Below are positions 34,250-44,685 of a stretch of DNA of 64,000 bases, in pieces. Position numbers and translations under genes: made by a program. The stretch comes from Sorghum bicolor. Lineage: Eukaryota; Streptophyta; Magnoliopsida; Poales; Poaceae. The number at the start of each line of letters is the position of its first letter. Position 1 is the stretch's first letter. The DNA is taken from assembly GCF_000003195.3 (NCBI RefSeq), contig NC_012878.2, forward strand, positions 6,018,462 through 6,082,461, read 5' to 3'. The notes beneath the pieces are model-generated. The model saw only the letters and a list, made by a program, of their open reading frames with translations. It had not been told where the DNA came from and did not search any database.

Positions 34250-35845
34250 AATCACCCAACATCATGTAATTTACATGAGGCTAGGCTAGAAGAGCAGAAG
34301 GAGAGAGGACCAGCAGCTGACCCACGGGGACATACCCGTATAGCTCTGTGCCCATGGTGGGTGGTTACTCCATCCAGCCAAATGCATGAGCAGCTCCAGC
34401 GTGTTCGTCCCTGGATTCTCCACCGGGGCCGGTGGCATGCGACGCCATGGCGTTTGCAGCTGCGATGCCGGTGGTGGCTGGGTAGGCATAGCCGGTGATG
34501 GCACGCGCTGTCGGCGAAGGCAACACGGCGGCCTGGGGGCACACAAACACCCCGGCAGTCGTGTGCCCATGCCCACGCCCTTCGGCGCTGCTGCCAGAGT
34601 TGTGCACGGGGAATCCGTTGCTCGCGGCAGCCGTGGTGTTAATGACGTTCTGCAGCCTAGCCGGCACCGAAGACGACGACAACGGCATCCTACTCAGTTC
34701 ACACACGACAAATAATCGAACAAAGATTTAAACAGAATGAATAGTCACTTCCATGAACAAGAATCAAAATAGGAAGCCAGTAAAAAAACTTAGCAAAATA
34801 AATGGATGTAAAGTGTATCCAACGTTGCACCGACACAGCAATGCATCATTAACATGATGGCGTACATCCACGGAACTGAAAATCTGAAATACAGAATGGA
34901 AAATCTGAAATCAATATTAGTTTCTGCACTCATTTTAAGGCTCCACACATCTGCAGTAAAGCTAATCAAATAACCGATGAGAAAAACTATTAAAAGCTTG
35001 GCATGCGGTACCTGTATATTGTCGGTGAAATCTCTTGTCAAATTAACCATTTTTATGACGATACTATTGGCTGTCATATTCAGCTCTAGGTGTAGAAACA
35101 AAAGCTCAAGTGGGAAAAAGAACCAATGATGGCAGCAGCTGTGACGTGCATATTCTTTTGTTCGTGCGGTGAAAACTTAATTTCCTGTCCATGATTTTTA
35201 TTCGCAAACTTTATACGCAGTGGGTCACATGTTTCATACACTCACGAGACCCATACACGTACATGCCGCTCGCCGATGAGGAAGAAGAAATGTTAGGGTT
35301 CTGGGGTTAAGAGAATCCACTCATCGGTGACTCTAGAAGTTGGTTTGGGGGCGGCAACCGTGACACGCTAGTGGTGGCGGCTAGATATATAGTTTGGCGG
35401 GAGCGCAGCCCACCAAGGCAGTGAAAGACAGAGGTCAATGGCCAGGGCTGGTGGTGCGGGTGTCGCGATCAGATAGATGATTATGAGAAGGCAGGGTTGA
35501 GAGGCGGAGGCAGGATACAGTTGCCACGGCAAGGCGGTAGGAGCCGCCAGTCGCAGGTGATGCAAAGCAAGGGCGGCAGCTGGGGTTGGGGCCAGGACAA
35601 CGTCAGCGAAAATTGCACACTATTAGTTCAGTTTGCATTTGTGCCTTAAGCCCATTATTCATTTGTAAGCAATGTCAAACCTGACATGCCATTATTTATA
35701 TTCAACTATAAACTGTGAACATGTTTGAGAAAATATGTGCATCCCATTTATTTTTTTGTTGAAAAAATGCATGACCTATTTATATCCATACCAATAGTTT
35801 ACACTGTGGTAGCATAGTGCCTTCTGAGGTCTTCCTAATGAGACA
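34250..35845. repeat. Array unit 7, carries gene fragment copy A
   Basis: A changed block a (gtccaatcacccaacatc) leads into a captured gene fragment (about 34290-35310) that is absent from units 1-6, then the dinucleotide-poor segment with gatagatgattatg and a short block f. Confidence 0.6.
34365..34688 (-). pseudogene. Gene fragment copy A: Ser/Ala-rich N-terminal exon
   Basis: Starts at ATG 34688 with MPLSSSSVPARLQNVINTTA and stays open for about 108 residues, rich in Ala, Gly and His, with no domain I recognise. Upstream on the minus strand, up to about 35310, the DNA looks like an untranslated leader (aaccctaacatttcttctt). The copy at 36179-36433 matches it but lacks about 20 codons. Both look like the 5' part of a host gene caught in the array. 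Whether it is expressed is unknown. Confidence 0.4.
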
Positions 35846-37030
35846 CACCGTCCAATCAACCAACAACATCATTTGCATGTGGCTAGAAGAGCAGAAGGTG
35901 AGAGGACCAGTGGCTGGTCCGTGGGGACCACAGTATCGGGAACGTGGTACGGTGCAACATTCCTCGTTCTGAGATCGGAACAGGAACATGGATCAGTTTC
36001 ATCCCGATAGAGAAAAATCCTTTCTTAAGGAGTGTACAACATCTTATGTATCACGTTCCTTGTACGTACATACCGGGAACTTTTGTGATTACAGTGGGGA
36101 CATGCCTGCATATATAGCTCTGTGGCCATGTCGGGTGGTTATTCCATCTAGCCAAATACATGAGCAGCTTCAACGTGTTCATATCTGGTTCTCCATGGTA
36201 GCATGCGCCGCCATGGCGTTTGCCGTGGCGATGCCAGTGGTGGATGGGTAGTCGTAGCTGGCGATGGCACGCGCCGTCGGCGAGGGCAGCACAGCAGCCA
36301 GACCTAGGGGTGCACATAAGCCCCAGTAGTCTCTGCTGCCAGAGTTGAGCACGGGGAATCCGTTGCTCGCGGCGACCATGGCATCAACGACGTTCTCTGG
36401 CCTGGCTGGCACCGAAGAAGACGACAACGGCATCCTACTCAGTTCACACACGACAAACAATCGAACAAAAAATTAACCAGAATGAAAAGTCGCTTCCATG
36501 AACGAGAATCGAAATACGAAGCGATTAAAAAGCCTTAGCAAAATAAATGGATGTGAATTGTGATCCAACATTTCACCAACACAGCAATGCACTATGAACA
36601 TGAGGACGTGTCGCAGCCACGGAACGAAAAATTTGAATTATGGAATGGAAAATCTTAAATCAATAGTTTCTGCACTCATTATGGGGCTGCACACATCAGC
36701 AGTATAATAAGTAAGAAAGAAAGCTAATCAAAGAACCAAAGAGAAAAACTAATAAAAGCTTGGCGTTCAGTACTAGTATAAAGTCGGTGAAATCTCTAGT
36801 GAAATTAACCAATTTTTAGGGTGATACTCTATTGGCTGTCATTTTCAGCTCTGGTGTACAAATAAAAGCTCAACTAGGAACAAAACTAATGATGGCAGCA
36901 ACTATGAACATGATTTTCTATTCGCAAACTCTATACGCAGTGGGTCACGTGTTTTATACACTCATGTGACCCCCATTCAGACGCCGCTCGCTGATGAGGA
37001 AGAAGAAATGTTAGGGTTCCAGGGTTAGTG
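35846..37030. repeat. Array unit 8, carries gene fragment copy B
   Basis: Begins gtccaatcaaccaacaac and repeats the captured fragment of unit 7 as far as the atgttagggttccagggtta segment near 37012-37027. The array ends here. Confidence 0.6.
36179..36433 (-). pseudogene. Gene fragment copy B
   Basis: Same start (MPLSSSSVPARPENVV) as copy A, 85 residues, with an internal deletion and diverged residues. It is followed on the minus strand by AAC-rich sequence instead of the Gly/Glu-rich end of copy A. Confidence 0.4.
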
Positions 37031-39017
37031 TGAGGGGATGTTCAACTAGCACATGTGTCATTATCTTGACCAACCTGCCTTATTCCTGACTGGCACATGG
37101 CCCTCAAGAGAGTGCCATCAGCACCTCCTCTTCATGACCATTTTACCGACTTAGATGTTATTATTCTTTTTAATTGTCTAACCCAAACTATCTGGGGTCA
37201 CTCTTCTTGACTCTCTATTGATGTCAGGTAACACACAGCTCATCTTGGGGAATGCCCGTCCCAAGTTTTTCATACTCGCAGTACTTAATTCCAACATATT
37301 CATTGGTGGATGCAAAGGAGTTATTAGGCATTTGTACATTTGCATAAAAGCATGACATTTATTAAAGGAATGACATGCTCATCGTTCATAGTTAAATTAA
37401 CTAGCAGTTATAAGTTCATGATAAGTAGTAAAGAATGACATGATTCAAGTGATCAACTTTATAATTCATAGCATAATCAAGTTCATCATCCACACTGCAT
37501 TGAGTCTAGAACTAAGAACAACCAAGGGTTTTGTCCCGAGGGACTTTGGGCTTTCGAAAAGATCTCTGCAGAGGTGTACAACTATACCCACATGGAAAAA
37601 TGAGACGAACCTCCATACCCTAGGTCCGGTGGTAAGGGTTGCCACACGTTTCCAACCTTTCCTCAATGTGACTCTCATATCCACGAACGGTTTGTGCTAG
37701 GTCCGATGTAATGTCACCACATCTACAATGCACAACCCCCCATGCCAAATTCACGAGATAAGTGAGTCACCACTGAGTACTTAGCTCACCGCCCTCATAT
37801 GTGATATATGGTATGTACGGGTGGTTATTCGTACTCACTATCCCAATGAACGGTCCTTAATTACTCCATGAGATATGTCACTTGAGATCCGACACTTAGA
37901 GTGACCTTACCCCTCGCTTAAGTAGAGGTTACCAAAATTGATCGTCAAACTAATGAAATCCTTAAATCCTTTTTAATAACAATGAAACAAAGCAACTACT
38001 CATCATTCCCTATGGTCTATCAATTGAGCTATGTGTGCAGGGAAGAGGCAGGAGTGCGAGGATCCGCTAGTCATGGCCTGCCTTAGGAGGGCATGGCTTG
38101 GCTCTCGGGTGACTTGTGGGGAAGAGGAAAAGGTGTGAGGATCCACTCACTAGAGGTGGCCGAGAAAGAGGTGGTGTGGCTCATGCGGGCGGAGGCACGA
38201 ATCATAGGGAAGAGGTAGAGGCATGAGGAGCAAGCAGGGATGATCCACTCTCTCGTCCGGAGGTAGCAGTGACACTAGAGCGAGGAGGCATCAGAATGGT
38301 GGATGGCCCTGCAGGACCACTCTAGGGAGGGAGGGGAGACACTGCTGGATGTGGTGCCAGGGAGAGGGGGAGGGTCACCGGTGAGGAAGCTGAGGAGAGG
38401 TCAATGGAGGACACCATATGGTGCTGCTGCGAGTAGCGTGAGAGGTGGATCCATATGGGCGTGGGCTCCTAACAGCCCCAACCATAAAGTAGGGGCTCCT
38501 TCTCCATAGCTCCAAGGAATGAGGGCCAAGGAGGAGATTTGAGGGGCGGGGCTTATTTTTTAGGACTCTAGTAGGCGGCTTGCTGAAGCTTGTTTTTTTT
38601 GGCTTGAGCCCTGAAATATGGTTTCGAGGGCTCAAGTAGTAGCTTTGGTGGAGTTACTCTTAGCATGGTTTTTTTCAGCAATTACTCTTACAATATTATT
38701 TCTTTCTTCTTTTGTAGTTTGGTTATTTAATGAGGATGTGCCCATAAAAGAACATGAGAAGTGATGTAAACACGGTTAAAAATGAATATGTCTTCTAAGG
38801 CCAGTCTCAATGCATGTTTCATGAGAGTGTCATTTTTCATGAGAGTCTCAATGCTGACTTGGCAGGGTCATTAAATGAAAGAGTTTCATCAGATGTGAGA
38901 GGAGTTTCATCCCCATGAAACTCAACTGGCTTGGTTACCTAGTTTATAGTCTTGGTAACTGTGTCATGAAACTATACATTGAAACTGACCTAAGTTCAAG
39001 TTTTGTATATTCAGTTA
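37031..39017. other. Unassigned DNA
   Basis: About 2 kb without a supported gene. 38040-38530 is GC-rich with ggagaggg-type runs; the rest is AT-rich. No terminal repeats were found. Confidence 0.4.
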
Positions 39018-39260
39018 GGCCTTGTTTAGATGTGAAATGTTTTTGGATTTCGCTAATGTAGCACTTTTGTTTGTTTGTGGTAAACATTGTTCAATCATGG
39101 ACTAACTAGAATCAAAAGATTCGTCTCGCGATTTACAGATAAACTGTGTAATTAGTTTTTGTTTTCGTTTATATTTAATGCTTCATGTATGTGCCGTAAG
39201 ATTCGTTGTGACGGGGAATCGTGAAAACTTTTTGGTTTTTGGTGGGATCTAAACAAGGCC
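39018..39260. mobile_element. MITE with GGCCTTGTTTAG ends (243 bp)
   Basis: Inverted ends GGCCTTGTTTAGAT (left) and the complementary atctaaacaaggcc (right), flanked by ta on both sides, with the family core gattcgtct...ttaatgctt. Two decayed relatives lie at 43403-43631 and 43663-43892. Non-coding. I recognise this as a very abundant MITE of sorghum-type grasses but do not assign a superfamily. Confidence 0.75.
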
Positions 39261-39289
39261 TAATCTGTACCCTCATGTTTAATCTCATA

Positions 39290-39790
39290 AACTGTTGGTC
39301 CCTCATGGGGCTGCCGGGATGTGTCAGTCGCTGACGCCTGACGTCGTGGTCCGAGGCGCTGGTGCACTAGTCTTCCGCCTCCCCCTTGCAGGCTCCGGAT
39401 GGGTTTCCTCCATGGCGACTGCGCTCTGCGCTGCACCAGAAGCCCCAGCCTGCGGTGGAGGCGTTGCCCGGAGAGCCTTGCGCGAGTTGCGAGCGATGTC
39501 CAGGTACGGTATGCGTGTGGCAGAAGAAGTGAGTTCGTCATTACAGCTGCCCTTGCTGATGTCTTCCTCCCAATGCCGGAATTTATTCCGGCCAGCCGAC
39601 CGACGGTTGTGGAAGACGGGGGCGGTAATGCGCGGAGAGGGAGGACTGCGAGGTAGCAATATAAGCTCAGGGTAGGAACCAATAAACTCTGAAAAGAATA
39701 ACCACACCAATGAGCTCTTTAACGATGCATCCAGGAAGGTAAATGACGCCAAAATATAATCATCATCAACCAAGCAGAAGCTTGGCAACA
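39290..39790 (-). other. GC-rich gene-fragment-like stretch
   Basis: Open frames on both strands (39295-39675 on +, 39324-39788 on -). The minus frame has a charged, gene-like composition (for example NKFRHWEEDISKG) and a codon-rich GC segment of about 350 bp, but no domain is recognised and no start or splice site can be fixed. It may be a host exon fragment or chance. Confidence 0.25.
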
Positions 39791-40678
39791 GTTTTTGGTT
39801 TAATCAATAGCTCAACACTTAATTGAATCAGTCAACACCTGATCGAAAGCATAATAAGATTATTTAACATTTATCAGAGTGTCAGGAACCAAAACTTCTA
39901 TATATTCTTCGCTGGATAAAAGATGATTCGTGTACGTATCTCGTGAAAGAATGCAAAATTTATTCCACGGGCAACCAGAATTGCCTCGGGGAGGAGTAAA
40001 AAAAGTGTGAAGAATGACTAAAAAGGAATGTTCACTGTAGAAAACCTGAACTTTGCCGAGTGTCGTATGCTTTTGCCGAGTGCCGAAGTTTCGGCACTCG
40101 GCAAAGAGCCTTTTTGCCGAGTACTAGACACTCGGCACAGTATGACACCCGGCAAAGAGGCAAAGGTGCTACACGACGTCAGCGTTTGCCGAGTGTCACT
40201 TTGCCGAGTGCCAAATTTGACACTCGACAAAGATTTTTTTTATTTTTTTTATTTTTTGCCTCTAAACTTTTTGTACTTACTTTGCACTTTATTTTGGAGT
40301 CTAAGTTAAAATTTGGCACAATTCTTATATATATTTAATTTATTTCGCTTAAACGTATTTCACCCGAAAATATAATATTGAACTATAGGTGCATCCAATA
40401 ATAGAATTAATTGATTAGAAAAATGATATTCACAATAATTATTATAGTTTGAGACCATTTCCAGGAGCACACCTGAAATTTTGAACGTCTTCTACATGAA
40501 ATATGGTGACAAAGTTGCGGGAGAAATGCATTTTAATTCTATAAATTGCAAATGAAGTGCAAAAATTTTAAAACCTGACGACGTGTCTTTACATCACATG
40601 TAGATGCTATGATAAAAATTAGGGAACGTTTCACAAAAGTTATCATGTACGTTAGTTATAAACCTACACCTCTCACAT

Positions 40679-41090
40679 GTGATCAAACCACAATACTATG
40701 TGGCGGAGCAGCATCGGCAGCAACAGCAGATGGCGGAGATTCTCCGATACATGCAATCTCTTGGGCAACATACGGGTCTAGCTACGCCACACATTCGCTA
40801 TTCGCTATACCTCCACCTCTATCTCCCGTGCACGGCTGTAAGTATGAGTATGAGTGTATAAGTTTGTTGCTAATTGCTTAGGATCAAACCACAATACTAT
40901 ATGTAGCCTAATGGATTTTTTGTTTGACACACGCAACGTCTTCTCTTTTGTGCAGCCTTCATCCGCCGGTTCGAATAATCCACCTATCGGACCCTCTAAT
41001 GATCCAGCTCATGGTACACCACAGTCGCACAGTGGGGACCTTGGGGAGCCGGGTAGTTCTCTTTGTTCGGTTGGTGATGAACTTATGATG
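40679..41090 (+). pseudogene. Remnant of a CACTA (En/Spm-type) accessory protein, last two exons
   Basis: Exon 40679-40837 encodes EQHRQQQQMAEILRYMQSLG, then a GT (40838)...AG (40955) intron, then SSAGSNNPPIGPSN...HGTPQ. The Gln-rich helix plus Ser/Asn/Pro-rich tail fits the C-terminus of plant En/Spm-family (PTTA-type) proteins. The upstream part is gone. The piece gatcaaaccacaatactat occurs both at the exon start and inside the intron, which suggests a rearrangement. Confidence 0.5.
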
Positions 41091-41339
41091 CACTTGTGTT
41101 ACTTATTTGGACTTGTGATGGATTTATGGATTTGTTTAGATGGACTTATGATGAACTTGTAATTTGTACCTGTGGATTTGTTTAGATGTGACATTTTATA
41201 TGATGTGCATGATATTTATGTGATGGATGTGAGATTTATGTGACGAATATGAGATATCTTTGAAGGATGTGAAATATATGTGATGTATTGTGTTTGTCAT
41301 GAGAAAATGTAAAAAATAAATAAATAGGTCAGTTCTAGT

Positions 41340-42000
41340 CACTTTGCTGAGTGCCGGGGAAATTGCACTTGGCAAAGTGACCATACGCCCACTAGGTTTT
41401 TCCAGCTTTGCCGAGTGCCTCCAGGCAGGGCACTCGGCAAAGAGTTTTTTTTAAAAAAAATAATTTATTTGACGAGTGCCTCCAGGGCACTCGACAAAGA
41501 GTTTCAAAAAAAAATTAATTTCTTTGCCGAGTGCCTCCAAGCAGGGCATCCGGCAAAGAGTTTTTTTTAAAAAAAAATAATTTCTTTACTGAGTACCTTC
41601 AGGTGGGGCACTCGGCAAAGAGTTTTTTTAAAAAAAATAATTTCTTTGCCGAGTGCCTCCAGGCAGGGCACTCGGCAAAAAAAATTTAAAAAAAAAAATT
41701 TCTTTGCCGAGTGCTACGGGGTATGGCACTCGGCAAAGAAATTCGGGAACAAAATATTTAATTCTTTGCCGAGTGCCTTCCCTAGAGACACTCGGCAAAG
41801 CAACCGTTAGTTAGAAAGCCGCTGTCACGGTAACTTTTCTTTGGCGAGGGCCTTCGAAGACACTCGGCAAAGTCTTTGCCGAGTGCCCGATAAAAGGCAC
41901 TCGACAAAAAACCCCTTTACCAACGAAAATTTTGCGGAGGGCCCTTTGCCGAGTGCAATAGTGCTTTTGCCGAGTGCCGCAGGCACTCGACAAAGCAGCT
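41340..42000. repeat. Array of palindromic subterminal repeats
   Basis: About ten hairpin-capable units: tttgccgagtgcctccaggc, a short loop, then gggcactcggcaaagag, separated by T/A-rich spacers. Units at about 41407-41760 repeat every 55-60 bp. The left end of the element (40060-40230) has a smaller set. Confidence 0.8.
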
Positions 42001-42275
42001 GTTTCCTAGTGGTTAATGATCTTTACTGAATCTGTTCAGAAATCAAATCTCTAACTTCTCCAGCTTGCTTGGCTCAACTTGTCCTACAATCAATCTGCCA
42101 AATTGCCTCAACTAGGAGTCTAAGAATACCTCACTGCAACCGGGTTGAAGGCCATTGTTCAAAATTAGAGTCTGCTAATCTTTATGTAGTAATCTAACCA
42201 CCTGGGAGATGAGACACGGTCACATTTTGATTCTTTGCTGTTCGTTATCCTGGAATGTGCAAAAGGTGCTGCAAC

Positions 42276-43145
42276 CACTAGTACAAAGAAGCACTATGCT
42301 GGCGATGGAATATAACTTTTACAGGCGGTTTCAATTAAACAACGCTTGTGGAAAGAAATCAGCTTACCTGTCTAAAAAACCGTCTGTGAAAATCAATTTT
42401 CACAGACGGTTTTCCTAACAAAAATCGTATGTAGAAATCATGTATTTCTATAGTTGGTTCTCCTAAGAAACCGCCACTAAAAATCATATTTCTACAGGCG
42501 GTTTCTTAAGAAAACCGCCTGTAGAAATAATTTGAAATTGAATTTTTTGAGCTTTTCATATGACCTCGTTTGAAAAAACCGTCGAAATGAAAGTTGTAGA
42601 TCTCGAAAATTTATGAAACTTTGTAGTTGATAAGTTTTTCATTTGAAATATTCTTTTGTCGAAAACTACGTTTGAATTTCTCAAAAATTCAAATTTTGTA
42701 AATGACCTCGGATGGAAAAACTACCAATACAAAAGTCGTAGATCTTGAAAAGTTGTGAAACTTTGTAGTTGACAACTTTTCCATTGGAATCCGTTTAAGG
42801 TCTCAAATAATCAATATATACTCGGTTTAGGATAATATGTGGGGAACTAAACTCTAGTATAGACACACCTGAGTGATAGGGGGCGAGGTCTCAGGTTCGA
42901 ATCCCACCGGCCGCGAAGCGCACGATTTTACGTGAAAAAATACGCAACTTGCGACTTCGACGGAGATGGGCTAGCGATTAGCCAGTGAGCCTTCCCTATA
43001 ATTAAAATCTTTTTTTCCTATTTTTAAAGTCGATTTTATATTTTGTATAAAGGTAGATGGCATAACTGAATAGTACAGGCGGATCGTCAATCCACCTGTG
43101 GAAAGGAGTGGCGAACCGCCTACATAGTACCTCTGTGTACTAGTG
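42276..43145. mobile_element. Non-autonomous CACTA element (870 bp), TSD aac
   Basis: Ends CACTAGTACAAAGAAGC and (minus strand) CACTAGTACACAGAGG, flanked by aac (42273-42275 and 43146-43148). Subterminal tttctacaggcggttt repeats in both orientations. The middle holds agttgtagatctcg...actttgtagttga, a sequence also seen at 51130-51190, and a tRNA-like B box near 42893. No coding capacity. Confidence 0.87.
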
Positions 43146-43402
43146 AACCTATGTTACCTGCCTCATCTGTTGTCTCATTGCTGCAGAATGATGATTGATG
43201 ATGCTCAAACCTCTTGCTCAAAAATGATGTCCAAACCTGTTTTCCATCCTATAAGGTCCCAGAATTGCTGATGCCCGATTGCCTTCATCAGAAGGGCGTT
43301 CTAAGTCCAAATGCTAGGCTCTGACAGTGAGAAATAGAAAAACACACAGTCCCCCAGATCCTACTGAGATTTTCCAATTCAATCGTGCTGGCCTCAACCT
43401 TC

Positions 43403-43631
43403 GGCCATGTTTAGATTCATTTTTTTTTATTTTGCTATTATAGTATTTTCGGTAATTATTGTTTAACTATGGACTAACTAGGCTCAAAAGATTCGTCTAG
43501 CAAATTACAGACAAATTGAATAATTAGTTATTTTTTAATCTATATTTAATGCTCTATACATATGCCGTAAAATTTGATGTGACGAGGAATCTTAAAAAAA
43601 ATTTGAATTTTGGGTGTAACAAAGGAAGGCC
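43403..43631. mobile_element. Decayed MITE, GGCCTTGTTTAG family, copy 2
   Basis: Begins ggccatgtttagattc, keeps actaactaggctcaaaagat and taatgctctatacat, and ends acaaaggaaggcc. Diverged from the copy at 39018. Confidence 0.6.
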
Positions 43632-43662
43632 TCAGTGTGAAACTGAACGTGGTGCATTGCAT

Positions 43663-43892
43663 GGCCTTGTTTAGATAAAAAAAGGTTTTAGATTTTGACA
43701 CTCTAGCAATTTCATTTTTAATTTGACAAACATTGTCCAATCATAAAGTAACTAAGTTTAAAAGATTCGTCTCACCATTTACAGACAAACTGTGTAATTA
43801 ATTTTTATTTTCATCTATATTTAATGCTTGACGCAAGATTCGATGTGACGGAAAATTTTAAAAAGTTTTTGATTTTTAGATGAACTAAACAA
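43663..43892. mobile_element. Decayed MITE, GGCCTTGTTTAG family, copy 3
   Basis: Begins ggccttgtttagataaa and keeps tttaaaagattcgtctcacc and tgtaattaatttt; the right end is tgaactaaacaa, without the full GGCC. Confidence 0.6.
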
Positions 43893-44172
43893 TTGCTGGT
43901 CACTCGGGAAGAGGTCGTTTGCATCTGCCCACGGCATGTAGTTACTGAAGACGGTGGTGGAGTTGCATGTTACAGAAGGTCGCGCTGTACCTTATCTCTG
44001 CTGAAACTCGGTCTCAAGCACATGTAACTGCTCTCTGCTCAGCATGATATATCTGGGCTTACATCATAGCTAGCTCGAGCATTGTCATGCCTCCAGCATG
44101 ATGCATATTCGAAGGACCATGCCCAATTGTATCGACAATTAAACCACGTGTACATCGAAGTTAGCATCAAAC

Positions 44173-44244
44173 ATCAGATTAGCGCAGCGGAAGCGTGGTG
44201 GGCCCATAACCCACAGGTCCCAGGATCGAAACCTGGATCTGATA
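44173..44244 (+). tRNA. Initiator tRNA-Met (CAT)
   Basis: 72 bp that fold as a complete cloverleaf. The acceptor stem ATCAGAT pairs over seven bases with ATCTGAT, followed by discriminator A. The D arm is GCGCAGCGGAAGCG. The anticodon stem GTGGG/CCCAC has loop CCCATAA, anticodon CAT at 44205-44207. The T arm CCAGG/CCTGG has loop ATCGAAA, the mark of eukaryotic initiator tRNA (A at 54 and 60). An A at the 5' end, three G-C pairs at the base of the anticodon stem and a run of T after the gene (about 44252-44271, Pol III stop) agree. Against the usual plant initiator sequence the last acceptor pair is T-A instead of G-C, so pairing is kept. No CCA is encoded, as expected. Confidence 0.9.
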
Positions 44245-44685
44245 GAATTCTCTTTTTCTTCTTTTTTTTTGTTTATTATTTTCATCGCTCGACCTAAACT
44301 TTTCTCTCTCTTTTTGAAAAAAATGATCTCTGTCTTTTGTTTACACAGCTTTCACTTCATCGATCTAAACTCTGAAGTCACAAGATCTCCCAAATGAGCT
44401 CCTCTCTCTTGATCATACTCAAATGAATACCGACGAATTGCCTGTTGGGCTTATGTTTCCAGCCACCAGAAAAAGAGCTTCCCTATTCAGTGTTTAATTT
44501 GGGCAGTAGTACACTAGTAGTAGCTTATTCAATCTTACTGCTGGGACTTACCCCATCTCTTTGTGTGCCCACTCATTAGGCTAAGTTGCAGCACACTTTT
44601 ATCGCTGCGTATATCTCTTTGCGCAGTTATGAACAACAAAAAGGACATATAGGAATGGAGTCATGAACTAAGGGCAGTTCATTTG
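44245..44685. other. Unassigned DNA after the tRNA gene
   Basis: T-rich run, then about 400 bp without gene or repeat that I can support. Confidence 0.4.

Larger units (their letters stand above)
9191..37030. repeat. Head-to-tail array of about eight degenerate 1.5-2.9 kb units
   Basis: Six landmarks recur in the same order and orientation: (a) a gtccatcaacaac block with agaaggtgtg; (b) ggctagcacctcctcatccc; (c) gggtgggataaaatatgg; (d) gggcagcatggcatggtgcg; (e) gagaagatgcctaaatgtct; (f) gagcaaggatgcaatggtg followed by tatgttggttttac. Starts of block a fall near 9196, 19128, 21714, 27212, 29824, 32759, 34250 and 35846. Units differ by whole segments (some lack b-c, some carry a different block instead) and by later insertions. 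No transposase, RT or terminal repeat belongs to the unit itself, so its class is unknown. Confidence 0.75.
40033..42011. mobile_element. CACTA element with GCCGAGTGCC palindromes (1979 bp), TSD gtt
   Basis: Ends CACTGTAGAAAACC and (minus strand) CACTAGGAAACAGCTG, flanked by gtt (40030-40032 and 42012-42014). Subterminal DNA is packed with ctttgccgagtgcc and its complement ggcactcggcaaag, the presumed transposase-binding repeats of this grass CACTA group. The middle keeps the last exons of an En/Spm-type ORF. No TNP2 transposase, so it is non-autonomous. Confidence 0.88.

Noticed and set aside
37440..37700. 86-codon frame in the unassigned region after the array
   Set aside because: No homology recognised, no start context, and a competing frame on the other strand.
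41390..41770. Regularly spaced repeats resembling a CRISPR array
   Set aside because: Repeats are palindromic CACTA subterminal motifs inside an element with TSD gtt; spacers are simple T/A runs, and the DNA is from a plant nucleus.
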